DNA from: Prolixibacteraceae bacterium
GTDB taxonomy: Bacteria > Bacteroidota > Bacteroidia > Bacteroidales > Prolixibacteraceae
Reading direction: 5' to 3'
Assembly: GCA_018648265.1 (NCBI GenBank)
Contig: JABGRN010000007.1
Span: 1-64,000, forward strand
Length of the DNA: 64,000 nt
In this document: positions 7,642-16,457 of the stretch, one piece after another
Layout: each line of letters starts with the position of its first letter
Position numbering within the stretch: position 1 is the stretch's first letter
Position numbers and translations under genes: made by a program
Notes under the pieces: model-generated
Told to the model about the DNA's origin: nothing
What the model saw: only the letters and a program-made list of their open reading frames with translations
Databases searched by the model: none

Positions 7642-8316
7642 ATGAAAAAGTTTGCTTTAATAGTTGCCGGAGGAAGTGGAAATAGAATGAAAAATTCAAT
7701 TCCGAAACAATTTATTGAATTAGAAGGCAAACCAGTGTTAATGCATACTTTCGATGTTTTTAAAAAATACGATCCCAAAATTGAATTTATTTTAATAATT
7801 CCTGAAGACCAAGTTCAACAATGGAAATCGTTGTGCGATAAATATAGATTTAAACTAAAACACAAACTTGCTTTTGGTGGCAAAACACGATTTCATTCTG
7901 TAAAAAGCGGATTAAATTTAATTTCGGAAGAGGGGATTGTATTTATTCATGATGGAGTGCGACCGTTAGTTTCTGTTAAAACAGTTACAAATTGTTTTAA
8001 TACAACACTTGAAAAAGGAAATGCACTCCCGGTAATTTCGGCAGTTGAATCGATTCGTTTTTCTGATGGGAATAATAACAAATCTGTTGACCGATCTAAC
8101 TATTTTTTGGTGCAAACACCACAAACTTTCAAAGTTGAATTAATTAAAAAAGCATATTCACAAGATTATTCAAAAGAATTTACCGACGATTCTTCGGTTT
8201 TGGAAAAAATAGGAGAAAAAATAAACCTGGTAGAAGGAAACCGCGAAAACATTAAAATTACTTACCCTGAAGATTTATTAATTGCAAAAACTTTGATTGA
8301 AAAATCAGCAAATTAA
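7642..8316 (+). CDS. ispD: 2-C-methyl-D-erythritol 4-phosphate cytidylyltransferase
   Basis: A 224-residue enzyme of the non-mevalonate (MEP) isoprenoid pathway that joins CTP and MEP to give CDP-ME in the cytoplasm. The nucleotide-binding start ALIVAGGSGNRMKNSIPKQF, the FIHDGVRPLVS segment with its metal-binding Asp, and the QTPQTFKVELIKKAY and FTDDSSVLE motifs are all typical. The length is that of a stand-alone IspD, with no IspF fusion. It appears monocistronic under the TAnnTTTG element at 7593. Confidence 0.93.
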   Translation: MKKFALIVAGGSGNRMKNSIPKQFIELEGKPVLMHTFDVFKKYDPKIEFILIIPEDQVQQWKSLCDKYRFKLKHKLAFGGKTRFHSVKSGLNLISEEGIVFIHDGVRPLVSVKTVTNCFNTTLEKGNALPVISAVESIRFSDGNNNKSVDRSNYFLVQTPQTFKVELIKKAYSQDYSKEFTDDSSVLEKIGEKINLVEGNRENIKITYPEDLLIAKTLIEKSAN

Positions 8317-8434
8317 ATTGTTGCTTTTATAAAAAGGCAAGATTAATTTCTACTTCCACAATAAAAAATTACTTGTTTGTTTGTAAATTATCGCCACTTA
8401 CCGATTAAATGTGTGGAAACTTTAATCCTTCCCA

Positions 8435-8442
8435 TAGTTTTG
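8435..8442 (+). promoter_or_regulatory. upstream candidate -7 promoter of the efflux operon
   Basis: TAgtTTTG is an exact match to the -7 consensus, 133 bases before the TetR start. If used, its transcript would carry a long leader containing the inverted repeats at 8479-8514 and 8520-8543. Confidence 0.35.
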
Positions 8443-8478
8443 CATGTAAACAATGTTCAAACAACTTTATTCTTTTTA

Positions 8479-8514
8479 TTTAATATTGATGGCTAAATGG
8501 GGCACAATATTAAA
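8479..8514. repeat. 10-bp perfect inverted repeat upstream of TetR gene
   Basis: TTTAATATTG (8479-8488) and CAATATTAAA (8505-8514) are perfect reverse complements with a 16-base spacer. The repeat could be an operator or a leader hairpin for the efflux operon. It is too AT-rich and lacks a T-run, so it is not an obvious terminator. Confidence 0.5.
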
Positions 8515-8519
8515 TTCGT

Positions 8520-8543
8520 AAACTTTTAACACTAAAAAAGTTT
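8520..8543. promoter_or_regulatory. candidate TetR operator
   Basis: AAACTTTT (8520-8527) and AAAAGTTT (8536-8543) form an 8-bp inverted repeat with an 8-base spacer. The half site AAAAGTTT recurs at 8555-8562, so the last two copies are 19 bases apart. The repeat sits at about the -33 to -55 region of the proximal promoter, where an autorepressing TetR protein would bind. Inference only. Confidence 0.4.
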
Positions 8544-8561
8544 CCGAAGTATAAAAAAGTT

Positions 8562-8569
8562 TATTTTTG
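8562..8569 (+). promoter_or_regulatory. proximal -7 promoter of TetR/efflux operon
   Basis: TAttTTTG matches the consensus exactly and lies only 6 bases before the ATG at 8576. Transcription starting the usual few bases after the element would leave a leader of almost zero length. Confidence 0.5.
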
Positions 8570-8575
8570 CAGGCC

Positions 8576-9202
8576 ATGGAAGAAAAAAAATTACTCATAT
8601 TAAAAGATGTTGGAAAGCTTTATTTAAAGTTCGGGATACGAAGTGTTACAATGGATGAAGTAGCCCGAGAATTTGGTATTTCTAAAAAAACACTCTATCA
8701 GTTTTTTACCGATAAAGAAGATTTGGTCTCGCAGGTTATAGACTATTATCTTAAAAATCCAATTTTCGATTTTAGCAAAAGTGAAAAAGGAAATGCAATT
8801 GACCGGCATTTTGAGTTACGCCAACACATTATTAATGTTTTAAAGTATTTTAATAATAACATAGAATTCGACTTAAAAAAAATATACCCCGATTTATACA
8901 ACCGGGTTCATCGTTTTAAACGCGATCGTATCTATACCAGCACAATAATAAATATTACAGAAGGAATTGAACAAGGTTTGTTTCGTAAAGATTTAGATGT
9001 TGAGTTAATTGCAAAACTTCAGGTTGGGCGAATGCTTTTCACATTAAATCCCGATAACGAAATTTTTATGGAAAGTGAAATCGCCTCAATCGAACTTTAT
9101 GATAAAGTGATTGAATACCACATGCATGCAATCTGCACCGAAAAAGGGATTAAATACTATAAAAAACAATTAAATAGAATTCAGAATGAAGAAGAAAATT
9201 AA
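8576..9202 (+). CDS. TetR/AcrR-family transcriptional regulator
   Basis: A 208-residue regulator with an N-terminal helix-turn-helix of TetR type: SVTMDEVAREFGISKKTLYQ followed by FFTDKEDLVSQVIDYY. The C-terminal two thirds are helical and would bind an effector. I start it at ATG 8576, because the in-frame TTG at 8567 lies inside the promoter element. The 3' end overlaps the TolC gene by 17 bases, so regulator and pump are one transcript. It probably represses its own operon and responds to a toxic compound or envelope signal; the effector is unknown. Confidence 0.88.
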   Translation: MEEKKLLILKDVGKLYLKFGIRSVTMDEVAREFGISKKTLYQFFTDKEDLVSQVIDYYLKNPIFDFSKSEKGNAIDRHFELRQHIINVLKYFNNNIEFDLKKIYPDLYNRVHRFKRDRIYTSTIINITEGIEQGLFRKDLDVELIAKLQVGRMLFTLNPDNEIFMESEIASIELYDKVIEYHMHAICTEKGIKYYKKQLNRIQNEEEN

Positions 9203-10532
9203 AACTTACCTGCTTGTATTTGCAGTAAGCTGGTTTGCTTTGGCCACACAAACTCAAGCCCAAACAAGTACATTTTCGCTGGAAGAAGCCAAGCAGTTTG
9301 CCATGGAAAATTCAAATGTTTTACACAACACCAATCTTGATATTACCAAAGCGCAAAAAGAAGTTTGGAAAACCATTACAATTGGATTGCCCCAGGTTAC
9401 CGGATCGGCAAATTACAATAAGTTCCTGAATTTACCTGTTTCATTAATTCCTGGAGAATTTTTTGGTGGAGAACCCGGCACTTATATGCCAGTACAATTC
9501 GGTCAGGATTATAGCTCCGATTTTGGATTTACCGTTTCGCAACAAATTTTTGATGGATCGTACATTGTTGGAGTTGGCTCGTCGCAAATTTACCTGAACC
9601 TTGCACGGCAAGCCAACGAAAAAACCGAAATAGATATTCGCGATGCTGTTACTCAATCGTACTACTATGTATTAATTGGGCAGGAAAACAAAATTGTGAT
9701 GCAAGAGAACCTGGAAAATATCAATAAACTTTACACCGAAACAAAGGCTTATTTTGAAAACGGCTTTCGCGAAGAACAGGATGTGGACCAAATGAGATTA
9801 ATGGTAAAAAATGCCGAAAACGAAGTTGTTAAAGCCGAACGTGAGATTAAAATTGCCATGGTGGTTTTAAAATATGCAATGGGCTTTGAGTTGGAAAAAG
9901 AAATTGAACTCTCTGATGAATTGGACAAATTCCTTAATCCCCTTCTAACAGTTAATAATATTTCAGGTTTCGATTTCTCAAACCACATCGACTACCGTTT
10001 AGCGCAAACAAATTTTAGTGTTTCCGAAAAATTATTGAACCTTGAAAAGGCAGCGTTTTTACCAAGGTTAAGTGGCTTTTACAGTTATTCAAAAACTGCA
10101 TTCGGAAATTCTGCCAACCTTTTTAAATCGAGTATTTCGTGGTATCCATCTTCCCTGGTGGGATTTCAGCTTTCAATCCCAATATTTAATTCAGGCCAGA
10201 AAATGTTAAAAGTTCAACAAGCTAATATTGAAGTTGACAAAGCCGCCACCCAACGTAAACTCGCAGAAATCACACTTCAGAAAGATTATTTAACGGCTGT
10301 TGCAGAAATGGAATCGGCACTCGAAAAATTTGATAATGACAAAGAAAACAGGGCGCTTGCAGAAAAAATCCTGAACAAATCGAAAATAAAATTCAATAAT
10401 GGAATAACCAGTAGCACAGAACTTTCGCAAATTGAAACCCAATATATTCAATCGTACGGTGCATATATTGGTTCAACCTTGCAACTTTTGCAAGCCGATT
10501 TAAAATTGAAAAAAGCAAACGGGACTTTATAA
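9186..10532 (+). CDS. TolC-family outer-membrane efflux protein
   Basis: A 448-residue outer-membrane factor with a cleavable signal (FAVSWFALATQTQAQ). Two repeats of the TolC fold can be followed: FSLEEAKQFAMENSNVLHNT near residue 30 and a second FDFSNHIDYRLAQTNFSVSE near residue 260, each with long coiled-coil helices. It forms the exit duct for the adaptor and pump encoded just downstream. The start overlaps the TetR gene, which suggests translational coupling. Confidence 0.9.
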   Translation: MKKKIKTYLLVFAVSWFALATQTQAQTSTFSLEEAKQFAMENSNVLHNTNLDITKAQKEVWKTITIGLPQVTGSANYNKFLNLPVSLIPGEFFGGEPGTYMPVQFGQDYSSDFGFTVSQQIFDGSYIVGVGSSQIYLNLARQANEKTEIDIRDAVTQSYYYVLIGQENKIVMQENLENINKLYTETKAYFENGFREEQDVDQMRLMVKNAENEVVKAEREIKIAMVVLKYAMGFELEKEIELSDELDKFLNPLLTVNNISGFDFSNHIDYRLAQTNFSVSEKLLNLEKAAFLPRLSGFYSYSKTAFGNSANLFKSSISWYPSSLVGFQLSIPIFNSGQKMLKVQQANIEVDKAATQRKLAEITLQKDYLTAVAEMESALEKFDNDKENRALAEKILNKSKIKFNNGITSSTELSQIETQYIQSYGAYIGSTLQLLQADLKLKKANGTL

Positions 10533-10564
10533 AAAATAGAAAAAAACAGATTAAAAAATACAAC

Positions 10565-11683
10565 ATGAAACAGATTTTAACAATTATCGCAGCAGCAATA
10601 ATTCTTTCGTCGTGCAGTAGTACAACGGTTAACGACGAAGCAACAAAAAGACAGGAACTACAGCAATACAAACAAGAGCTGCATGGGTTAACACAAAAAA
10701 TTGAAGCACTTGAAAACGAATTGGCCAAAACCGTTGAAGATGAAGTTGTGAAAGTGAAAGTTGCAGAATTAAACAATCAACTATTTGAACATTTTATTGA
10801 AGTTACGGGTAAAGTAGAAGCCGACCTCGATGTTGATATTAGCCCTGAATCGTCGGGAATTATCGAATCAATCCTGGTAAAAGAAGGGGAGCGTGTTTCA
10901 AAAGGCCAGGTTTTGGCAAAACTTAAAATCGATGCTTTGCAACGTTCGCTCGATGAAATGGAAATCCAGCTTGACCTTGCCAATACAAATTTCGAGCGCC
11001 AGAAAAACCTTTGGGAACAAAACATTGGTTCCGAGATGCAATTCCTTCAAGCTAAAACAAACAAAGAAAGCCTGCAAAAACGAATTGAAGGTTTAGAAGC
11101 ACAAATGGAAATGGCTGAAATTAAATCGCCTGTAACTGGTGTTTTAGATATTATTTACCAGAAAAAAGGGCAAATTGGTAGCCCACAGTTTCCGTTTGCA
11201 AAAGTGGTAAACATCGATAAAATTAAAATTTATGCCGATATCTCTGAATCGTATCTTACCAAAATTAAAAAAGGCGATGTTGTGAAAGTAAACTTTCCGG
11301 CACTTGAACGTGATAAAGAGGCTGCCATTCAACAAATTGGAAACACGATTAATCCAAATAACAGGACATTCAGGGTTAGGATTAACCTGAACAACCCAGA
11401 CAAAATGATAAAGCCAAACCTGATTTCCATTATTAAAATCCGAGACTATGTTGCCGAAAATGCAATTGTTGTCCCTTCACTTTATATAAGGGAAGATTTT
11501 AAAGGGGATTTCACCTACATTGTTGAAAACAAAGGCACTAAAAATTTTGTCAAAAAAGTGTACGTTACCACCGGGGTTACAAATAATAATATCACTGAAA
11601 TAACGAATGGTTTGAGTGCCGGCATGAAAATAATTTCAGAAGGTTTTAACCAAATTGTTGATGGTACAACCATTCAGTTTTAA
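10565..11683 (+). CDS. RND efflux periplasmic adaptor lipoprotein (HlyD/MFP)
   Basis: A 372-residue membrane-fusion protein. The signal peptide ends in the lipobox LSSC, so it is lipid-anchored on the periplasmic side. A short predicted coiled coil (residues about 25-60) precedes the first lipoyl half (SGIIESILVKEGERVSKGQVLAKL); the alpha-hairpin and second lipoyl half (AEIKSPVTGVLDIIYQKKGQ) follow, then beta-barrel and membrane-proximal domains. It bridges the RND pump and the TolC protein. It lies 32 bases after tolC and 36 bases before the pump gene. Confidence 0.9.
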   Translation: MKQILTIIAAAIILSSCSSTTVNDEATKRQELQQYKQELHGLTQKIEALENELAKTVEDEVVKVKVAELNNQLFEHFIEVTGKVEADLDVDISPESSGIIESILVKEGERVSKGQVLAKLKIDALQRSLDEMEIQLDLANTNFERQKNLWEQNIGSEMQFLQAKTNKESLQKRIEGLEAQMEMAEIKSPVTGVLDIIYQKKGQIGSPQFPFAKVVNIDKIKIYADISESYLTKIKKGDVVKVNFPALERDKEAAIQQIGNTINPNNRTFRVRINLNNPDKMIKPNLISIIKIRDYVAENAIVVPSLYIREDFKGDFTYIVENKGTKNFVKKVYVTTGVTNNNITEITNGLSAGMKIISEGFNQIVDGTTIQF

Positions 11684-11719
11684 TCTAATTTATACAATCT
11701 ACCATAATTATTTATTAAG

Positions 11720-14700
11720 ATGGTGAAACATAAAGAATCGAATACCCAACATATCCAACGTAAGTTTAAACCTACTTACATGGCGTTGAAAAATAAGACA
11801 ACAGTTTATATTCTTACCGGTTTGCTGGTTTTCTTCGGATTATTCTCGTACAATCAAATGCCCCGGGAATTAATGCCGGAGGTAGTAGTACCTTATATTT
11901 TTGTACAAACTGTTTATCCGGGCAACTCCCCGGTTGATATTGAAAACCTGATTACACGCCCAATCGAGCAGGAATTAAAAGGTTTGCAAGGAGTAAAAAA
12001 GGTCTCCTCAGCTTCGTATCAGGATGTAAGTACCGTTATTGTTGAATTCAACACCAATGTTACTATAAAACAGGCACTGCAAGATACCAAAGACCGTGTT
12101 GACAAAGCAAAATCTGAGTTACCCGGCGACCTTCAACAAGACCCGGTTGTAATGGATATAGACTTATCGGAGTTCCCGATAATGAACGTAAACCTTTCCG
12201 GGGATTTCAGCATGCGCGATCTTAAAAAATATGCCGAAATACTTCAGGATGAGTTTGAAAGCTTAAACGAAATCTCAGAAGCGAATATCCGCGGGATTGA
12301 AGAAAGAGAGATACAAATAAATGTAGATCCCCATAAACTTGATGCCGTAGGATTAACCTTCGAAGACATTGCTTTTGCAATTCAGTTTGAAAACATTACA
12401 ATGGGTGCCGGCGAATTTACCGCCGACCAAATCCGACGGATAATTCGTACCGAAGCCGATTACAAAAATGTAGAGCAAATTGCCAACACCATCATAAAAA
12501 TAAACATGGGCAACCCGGTTTACATTCGCGATGTTGCCAATGTTGTTGATGGTTATAAAGAAAAATCGACCATTGCCCGGTTAAATGACAAACCAGTAGT
12601 TTCACTGTCTATCACAAAAAAATCGGGCGAAAATATCCTTGATGCTTCTGAAAAAATTTTAAATACAATAGAATCGCAAAAAGAAAATGGATATCTGCCA
12701 CAAAACCTGGAAGTGACTACCACCGACGACATGTCGCATTACATCAGAAATGAAATCAAAAACCTGGAGAACAGTATTATTCTTGGGATGATACTGGTAA
12801 TATTTGTCCTCTTTCTTTTCCTGGGGTTTCGAAATGCACTTTTTTCAGGACTGGCAATCCCCATGTCAATGTTCCTGTCGTTTATTATTTTACAGCAAAC
12901 CGGGGTTACCCTGAACAACATGGTACTTTACGGGCTGATCCTGGCCCTCGGAATGTTGGTTGACAACGCCATTGTTGTGGTGGAAAATGTGTACCGTTTA
13001 TATAGTTTGGGATATTCATCGCTTGAAGCAACAAAAAAAGGGGTTAGCGAAATTGCCATGCCCATAGTATCATCGACATTAACAACCCTGGCAGCATTTG
13101 TCCCTCTTTTAATGTGGGAAGGAATGGTGGGACAGTTTATGAGCATTTTACCAAAAACCCTGATTGTTGTATTGGCTTCATCGTTATTTGTTGCACTTAT
13201 TTTAAACCCGGCGTTTGTATCAACATTCATTAAAATAGACAATATTAACACCCGTGTTAACTGGAAAAAATCGTTGAAAAGAGCAGGTATTTACACAATT
13301 GTCGCTGTGCTTTTTTACCTTGCAAAAATCTACTTGTTGGGAAATATTCTGATGACCATTGTTATTCTCACGGTGTTGAATTTTCTTGTTCTCCGGCCTC
13401 TGGCAAGGTGGTTTCAAACTAAATTTTTGGTATGGCTCGAAAATTTCTACAGCCGCCAGTTAAGGTTTGCATTAACAGGCTACCGTCCACTTATATATTT
13501 TATCGGAACCATTTTACTGTTAATTTTTTCGGCTATGTTTTATTTTGGAAGCCAACCTAATGTTGTTTTCTTTCCGAATACCGACCCACAAACTATTTAT
13601 GTAACAATGGAATTGCCAATTGGGACTTCAATCGAAAAAACCGATCAGGTTTCCCGGGAAATTGAAAAAATAATTAACGAAACTATCGAACCTGTAAAAC
13701 CAATAATAAAATCGGTCACTACAAGCGTTGGTTCAGGAAAAGGCGGAATGTTCGAAAATGAATCGAGCCCAAATAAATCGCTAACAAGTATTTCTTTTGA
13801 AGAATACCAATTTCGCGAAGGCATTAGTACCGGAAAAATTATGCAGCAAATTGCAACTAATCTGGATGGATTTGTAGGAGCTAAAATTTTTGTTGAAAAA
13901 GAAGATAACGGACCTCCTACCGGACCTCCTGTAAATATCGATGTTTCGGGAGATGAGTTTAATGAGCTGATCAGGATCACTGACGATTTTATCAGGATAA
14001 TTGAAGAAGATAATATTCCGGGAATTGATGAATTGAAACTAAATATCAATGTCAACCAACCAGAGATGTTGGTGAAAGTAGATCGGGAAAAAGCCCGTTT
14101 ATTCGAACTTTCAACGCAGCAAATTGCAATGGCTTTCAGAAATGCATTGTACGGCTACGAAGCCAGCAAATTCAAAGATGGCGAAGATGAATACGATATT
14201 TTTATTCGTTTAGATGAAAAATATCGAAACGATGTGTCAACATTATTAAATCAAAAACTAATTATTAACGACAATAAAATACCCATCTCTGCTGTAGCAG
14301 ATTTTGAATACTCAACAACCTACGACAAAATAAGCCGCATAGACAACAAACGGGTAATAACCATTTCATCGAATGTAGTAGAAGGGTACAATGCAAACCA
14401 GATTAACGAACGAATTCGCCAAATGCTTGCCGACTACGAAATGCCAAACGGATACAACTATGCGTTTACAGGGGAGCAACAAGAACAAGATGAAAGCAGT
14501 GCATTTTTGCTATTTGCCCTTTTAATTGCGATAGCCATAATAATGATAATTTTGGTAACACAATTCAACTCGTTTATTCGCCCTGCAATTATTATTGCCA
14601 CCGTGATTTTCAGTACTATTGGTGTGTTCCTTGGCCTGGGGATTTTCAACATGGAATTTGTAATTATTATGACAGGGATTGGGATAATTTCGTTAGCAGG

Positions 14701-15157
14701 GATTGTTGTAAATAATGGAATTGTTTTAATTGATTATATCGATTTGCTCCGCAAGCGAAAACGAGAAGAACTGGGGCTTCCCGAAAATGGGTTCCTTCCA
14801 ACAAGTTTGCAGTTAGATGCCTTGGTAGAGGCCGGTCGTACGCGTTTGCGCCCGGTGTTATTAACGGCCATTACAACGGTTCTTGGTTTGTTGCCACTTG
14901 CAATTGGGTTTAACTTCGATTTTTTTGGTTTATATACACATTTCGATCCTAATTTTTCGCTAGGCGGCGAAAGTGTGGCATTCTGGGGACCAATGTCGTG
15001 GACAGTTATTTTCGGGTTAACCTTTGCTACCTTTCTTACCCTTTTAATTTCACCTGTTATGTACATGTTGACAATCAGAATTAATTACAGGATCAGAAAA
15101 TGGACTGGCAATCTACCAAAAGAAAACATTGAAATAAAAGCAGTTACTTCAGAATAA
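11720..15157 (+). CDS. RND-family efflux pump inner-membrane permease
   Basis: An 1145-residue proton-driven pump of the AcrB/HAE1-like class. It has the first membrane helix near residue 30, then porter domain 1 (YPGNSPVDIENLITRPIEQE), helices 2-6 with the proton-relay LGMLVDNAIVVVENVYR, an extra hydrophobic stretch near residues 510-560, porter domain 2, and the second helix bundle with GIVVNNGIVLIDYID. The length is slightly above the usual 1020-1060. It terminates at a strong bidirectional hairpin. Substrates may be drugs, bile-like detergents, fatty acids or metabolites; the sequence does not say. Confidence 0.92.
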   Translation: MVKHKESNTQHIQRKFKPTYMALKNKTTVYILTGLLVFFGLFSYNQMPRELMPEVVVPYIFVQTVYPGNSPVDIENLITRPIEQELKGLQGVKKVSSASYQDVSTVIVEFNTNVTIKQALQDTKDRVDKAKSELPGDLQQDPVVMDIDLSEFPIMNVNLSGDFSMRDLKKYAEILQDEFESLNEISEANIRGIEEREIQINVDPHKLDAVGLTFEDIAFAIQFENITMGAGEFTADQIRRIIRTEADYKNVEQIANTIIKINMGNPVYIRDVANVVDGYKEKSTIARLNDKPVVSLSITKKSGENILDASEKILNTIESQKENGYLPQNLEVTTTDDMSHYIRNEIKNLENSIILGMILVIFVLFLFLGFRNALFSGLAIPMSMFLSFIILQQTGVTLNNMVLYGLILALGMLVDNAIVVVENVYRLYSLGYSSLEATKKGVSEIAMPIVSSTLTTLAAFVPLLMWEGMVGQFMSILPKTLIVVLASSLFVALILNPAFVSTFIKIDNINTRVNWKKSLKRAGIYTIVAVLFYLAKIYLLGNILMTIVILTVLNFLVLRPLARWFQTKFLVWLENFYSRQLRFALTGYRPLIYFIGTILLLIFSAMFYFGSQPNVVFFPNTDPQTIYVTMELPIGTSIEKTDQVSREIEKIINETIEPVKPIIKSVTTSVGSGKGGMFENESSPNKSLTSISFEEYQFREGISTGKIMQQIATNLDGFVGAKIFVEKEDNGPPTGPPVNIDVSGDEFNELIRITDDFIRIIEEDNIPGIDELKLNINVNQPEMLVKVDREKARLFELSTQQIAMAFRNALYGYEASKFKDGEDEYDIFIRLDEKYRNDVSTLLNQKLIINDNKIPISAVADFEYSTTYDKISRIDNKRVITISSNVVEGYNANQINERIRQMLADYEMPNGYNYAFTGEQQEQDESSAFLLFALLIAIAIIMIILVTQFNSFIRPAIIIATVIFSTIGVFLGLGIFNMEFVIIMTGIGIISLAGIVVNNGIVLIDYIDLLRKRKREELGLPENGFLPTSLQLDALVEAGRTRLRPVLLTAITTVLGLLPLAIGFNFDFFGLYTHFDPNFSLGGESVAFWGPMSWTVIFGLTFATFLTLLISPVMYMLTIRINYRIRKWTGNLPKENIEIKAVTSE

Positions 15158-15168
15158 TTGCCCCATAA

Positions 15169-15216
15169 AAAATAATTTGCAGAGACAATATTAATTGCGT
15201 CTCTGCAAATTATTTT
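15169..15216. terminator. bidirectional terminator between the RND operon and manC
   Basis: The arms AAAATAATTTGCAGAGAC and GTCTCTGCAAATTATTTT are a perfect 18-bp inverted repeat with a 12-base loop. It has A-runs on one side and T-runs on the other, so it can terminate both convergent operons. The right arm overlaps the manC stop codon (15215-15217). Confidence 0.85.
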
Positions 15217-16303
15217 AAACCAACGAATCCCCTTTTTTAATCCTTACATCGGTCACAAATTGTTTAATCTGTTGTTCGTCCTCCTTTTTGCAAATCATTA
15301 GCGTATCGTTTGATTCAGCGATAATGTAACCGTCCAGCCCTTGCAAAACTGCCACTTTTTGATCTGAAATATCTACAATGCAATTTTGGGTATCGTAAGT
15401 CAAAATATTGTCCCCGCTTATTACATTCCCCTCCTCGTCTTTTTCTTTGTTTTCGTATAACGAGCCCCAGGTCCCCAGATCGCTCCATCCAATATCAGCC
15501 GTTAACACAAACACATTTTGGGCTTTTTCCATTATTCCATAATCAATTGAAATTCCTTTACATTCAGAATAGGTTTTATTGATAAAATGAACTTCATCTT
15601 CGGTATTGTATAATTTTGCCCCTCTTTCAAACAGCGAAGAAACATCTTTTAAATGCAAATCCATGGCCTCCAAAATAGAGGAAAGCGACCAGATAAAAAT
15701 TCCGGAATTCCAGAAAAATTCGCCACTATCAATAAAAACCTTTGCCATTTCCAGGTCGGGTTTCTCTGTAAAAATTTTTACTTTGTACAGATTGTCCAGG
15801 CTATTAAAATCAACTTTCTTTTTTACCTGGATGTAACCGTACCCAGTTTCCGGGCGGCTGGGTTTAATACCCAGGGTTAACAACGCATTGTTGCTTTTTA
15901 CAAATTCAAGTCCGTTTTTAATTTGCGCGATAAATTCTTCTTCCTTTAAAATTAAATGATCTGCCGGTGCTACAATTAGATTTGCATTGGGGTTTTGAGT
16001 TTTAATTTTATAAGCAGCATAAGCAAGACAAGGTGCAGTGTTGCGCCTGAGAGGTTCCAGCAAAACCTGTTTTTCGTTTAGTTCAGGAAGTTGTTCAAGT
16101 ACCATGTCCTTATAATTAACGCTGGTTACAACCAAAAAATTTTCGTTTGGAATTAATTTTGAGAACCTGTCGAAAGTTTGTTGGATAAATGTTTTACCGG
16201 TACCTAAGATGTCAATAAATTGTTTAGGCCTTTCTTTTCTGCTCAGAGGCCAAAAACGGCTTCCGATACCCCCTGCCATAATTATACAATAGTTGTTATC
16301 CAT
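15215..16303 (-). CDS. manC: mannose-1-phosphate guanylyltransferase
   Basis: A 362-residue nucleotidyltransferase making GDP-mannose from GTP and mannose-1-phosphate, for glycan synthesis. The N-terminus CIIMAGGIGSRFWPLSRKER followed by PKQF is the sugar-nucleotidyltransferase signature. LIVAPADHLI and KPSRPETGYGYIQ are typical of the ManC/GMP branch, as is FTEKPD. There is no C-terminal cupin isomerase domain, so it is the short, monofunctional form. It may feed the surface polysaccharide or protein O-glycosylation found in this phylum. Confidence 0.9.
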   Translation of the reverse strand: MDNNYCIIMAGGIGSRFWPLSRKERPKQFIDILGTGKTFIQQTFDRFSKLIPNENFLVVTSVNYKDMVLEQLPELNEKQVLLEPLRRNTAPCLAYAAYKIKTQNPNANLIVAPADHLILKEEEFIAQIKNGLEFVKSNNALLTLGIKPSRPETGYGYIQVKKKVDFNSLDNLYKVKIFTEKPDLEMAKVFIDSGEFFWNSGIFIWSLSSILEAMDLHLKDVSSLFERGAKLYNTEDEVHFINKTYSECKGISIDYGIMEKAQNVFVLTADIGWSDLGTWGSLYENKEKDEEGNVISGDNILTYDTQNCIVDISDQKVAVLQGLDGYIIAESNDTLMICKKEDEQQIKQFVTDVRIKKGDSLV

Positions 16304-16326
16304 TTGATTTTCTTTTTATCCGGGCG

Positions 16327-16334
16327 CAAAAATA
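16327..16334 (-). promoter_or_regulatory. -7 promoter element of manC
   Basis: On the minus strand this reads TAttTTTG, an exact consensus match, giving a leader of roughly 20 bases before the manC ATG at 16303. Confidence 0.5.
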
Positions 16335-16457
16335 TTTAAATATTGAACTAAAGAACATAAAAAATAAATGATATTTTGATGAAGATACACAGGTTATTCT
16401 TGATTACAAAATTTTGATTCACCCATTAATGTTGTAATTTTAACCAAAATCTTTACA

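Noticed and set aside
10393-10776. 127-residue minus-strand frame across the tolC-adaptor junction
   Set aside because: Low-complexity Ser/Cys composition is the mirror of the coiled-coil and lipoprotein coding on the other strand.
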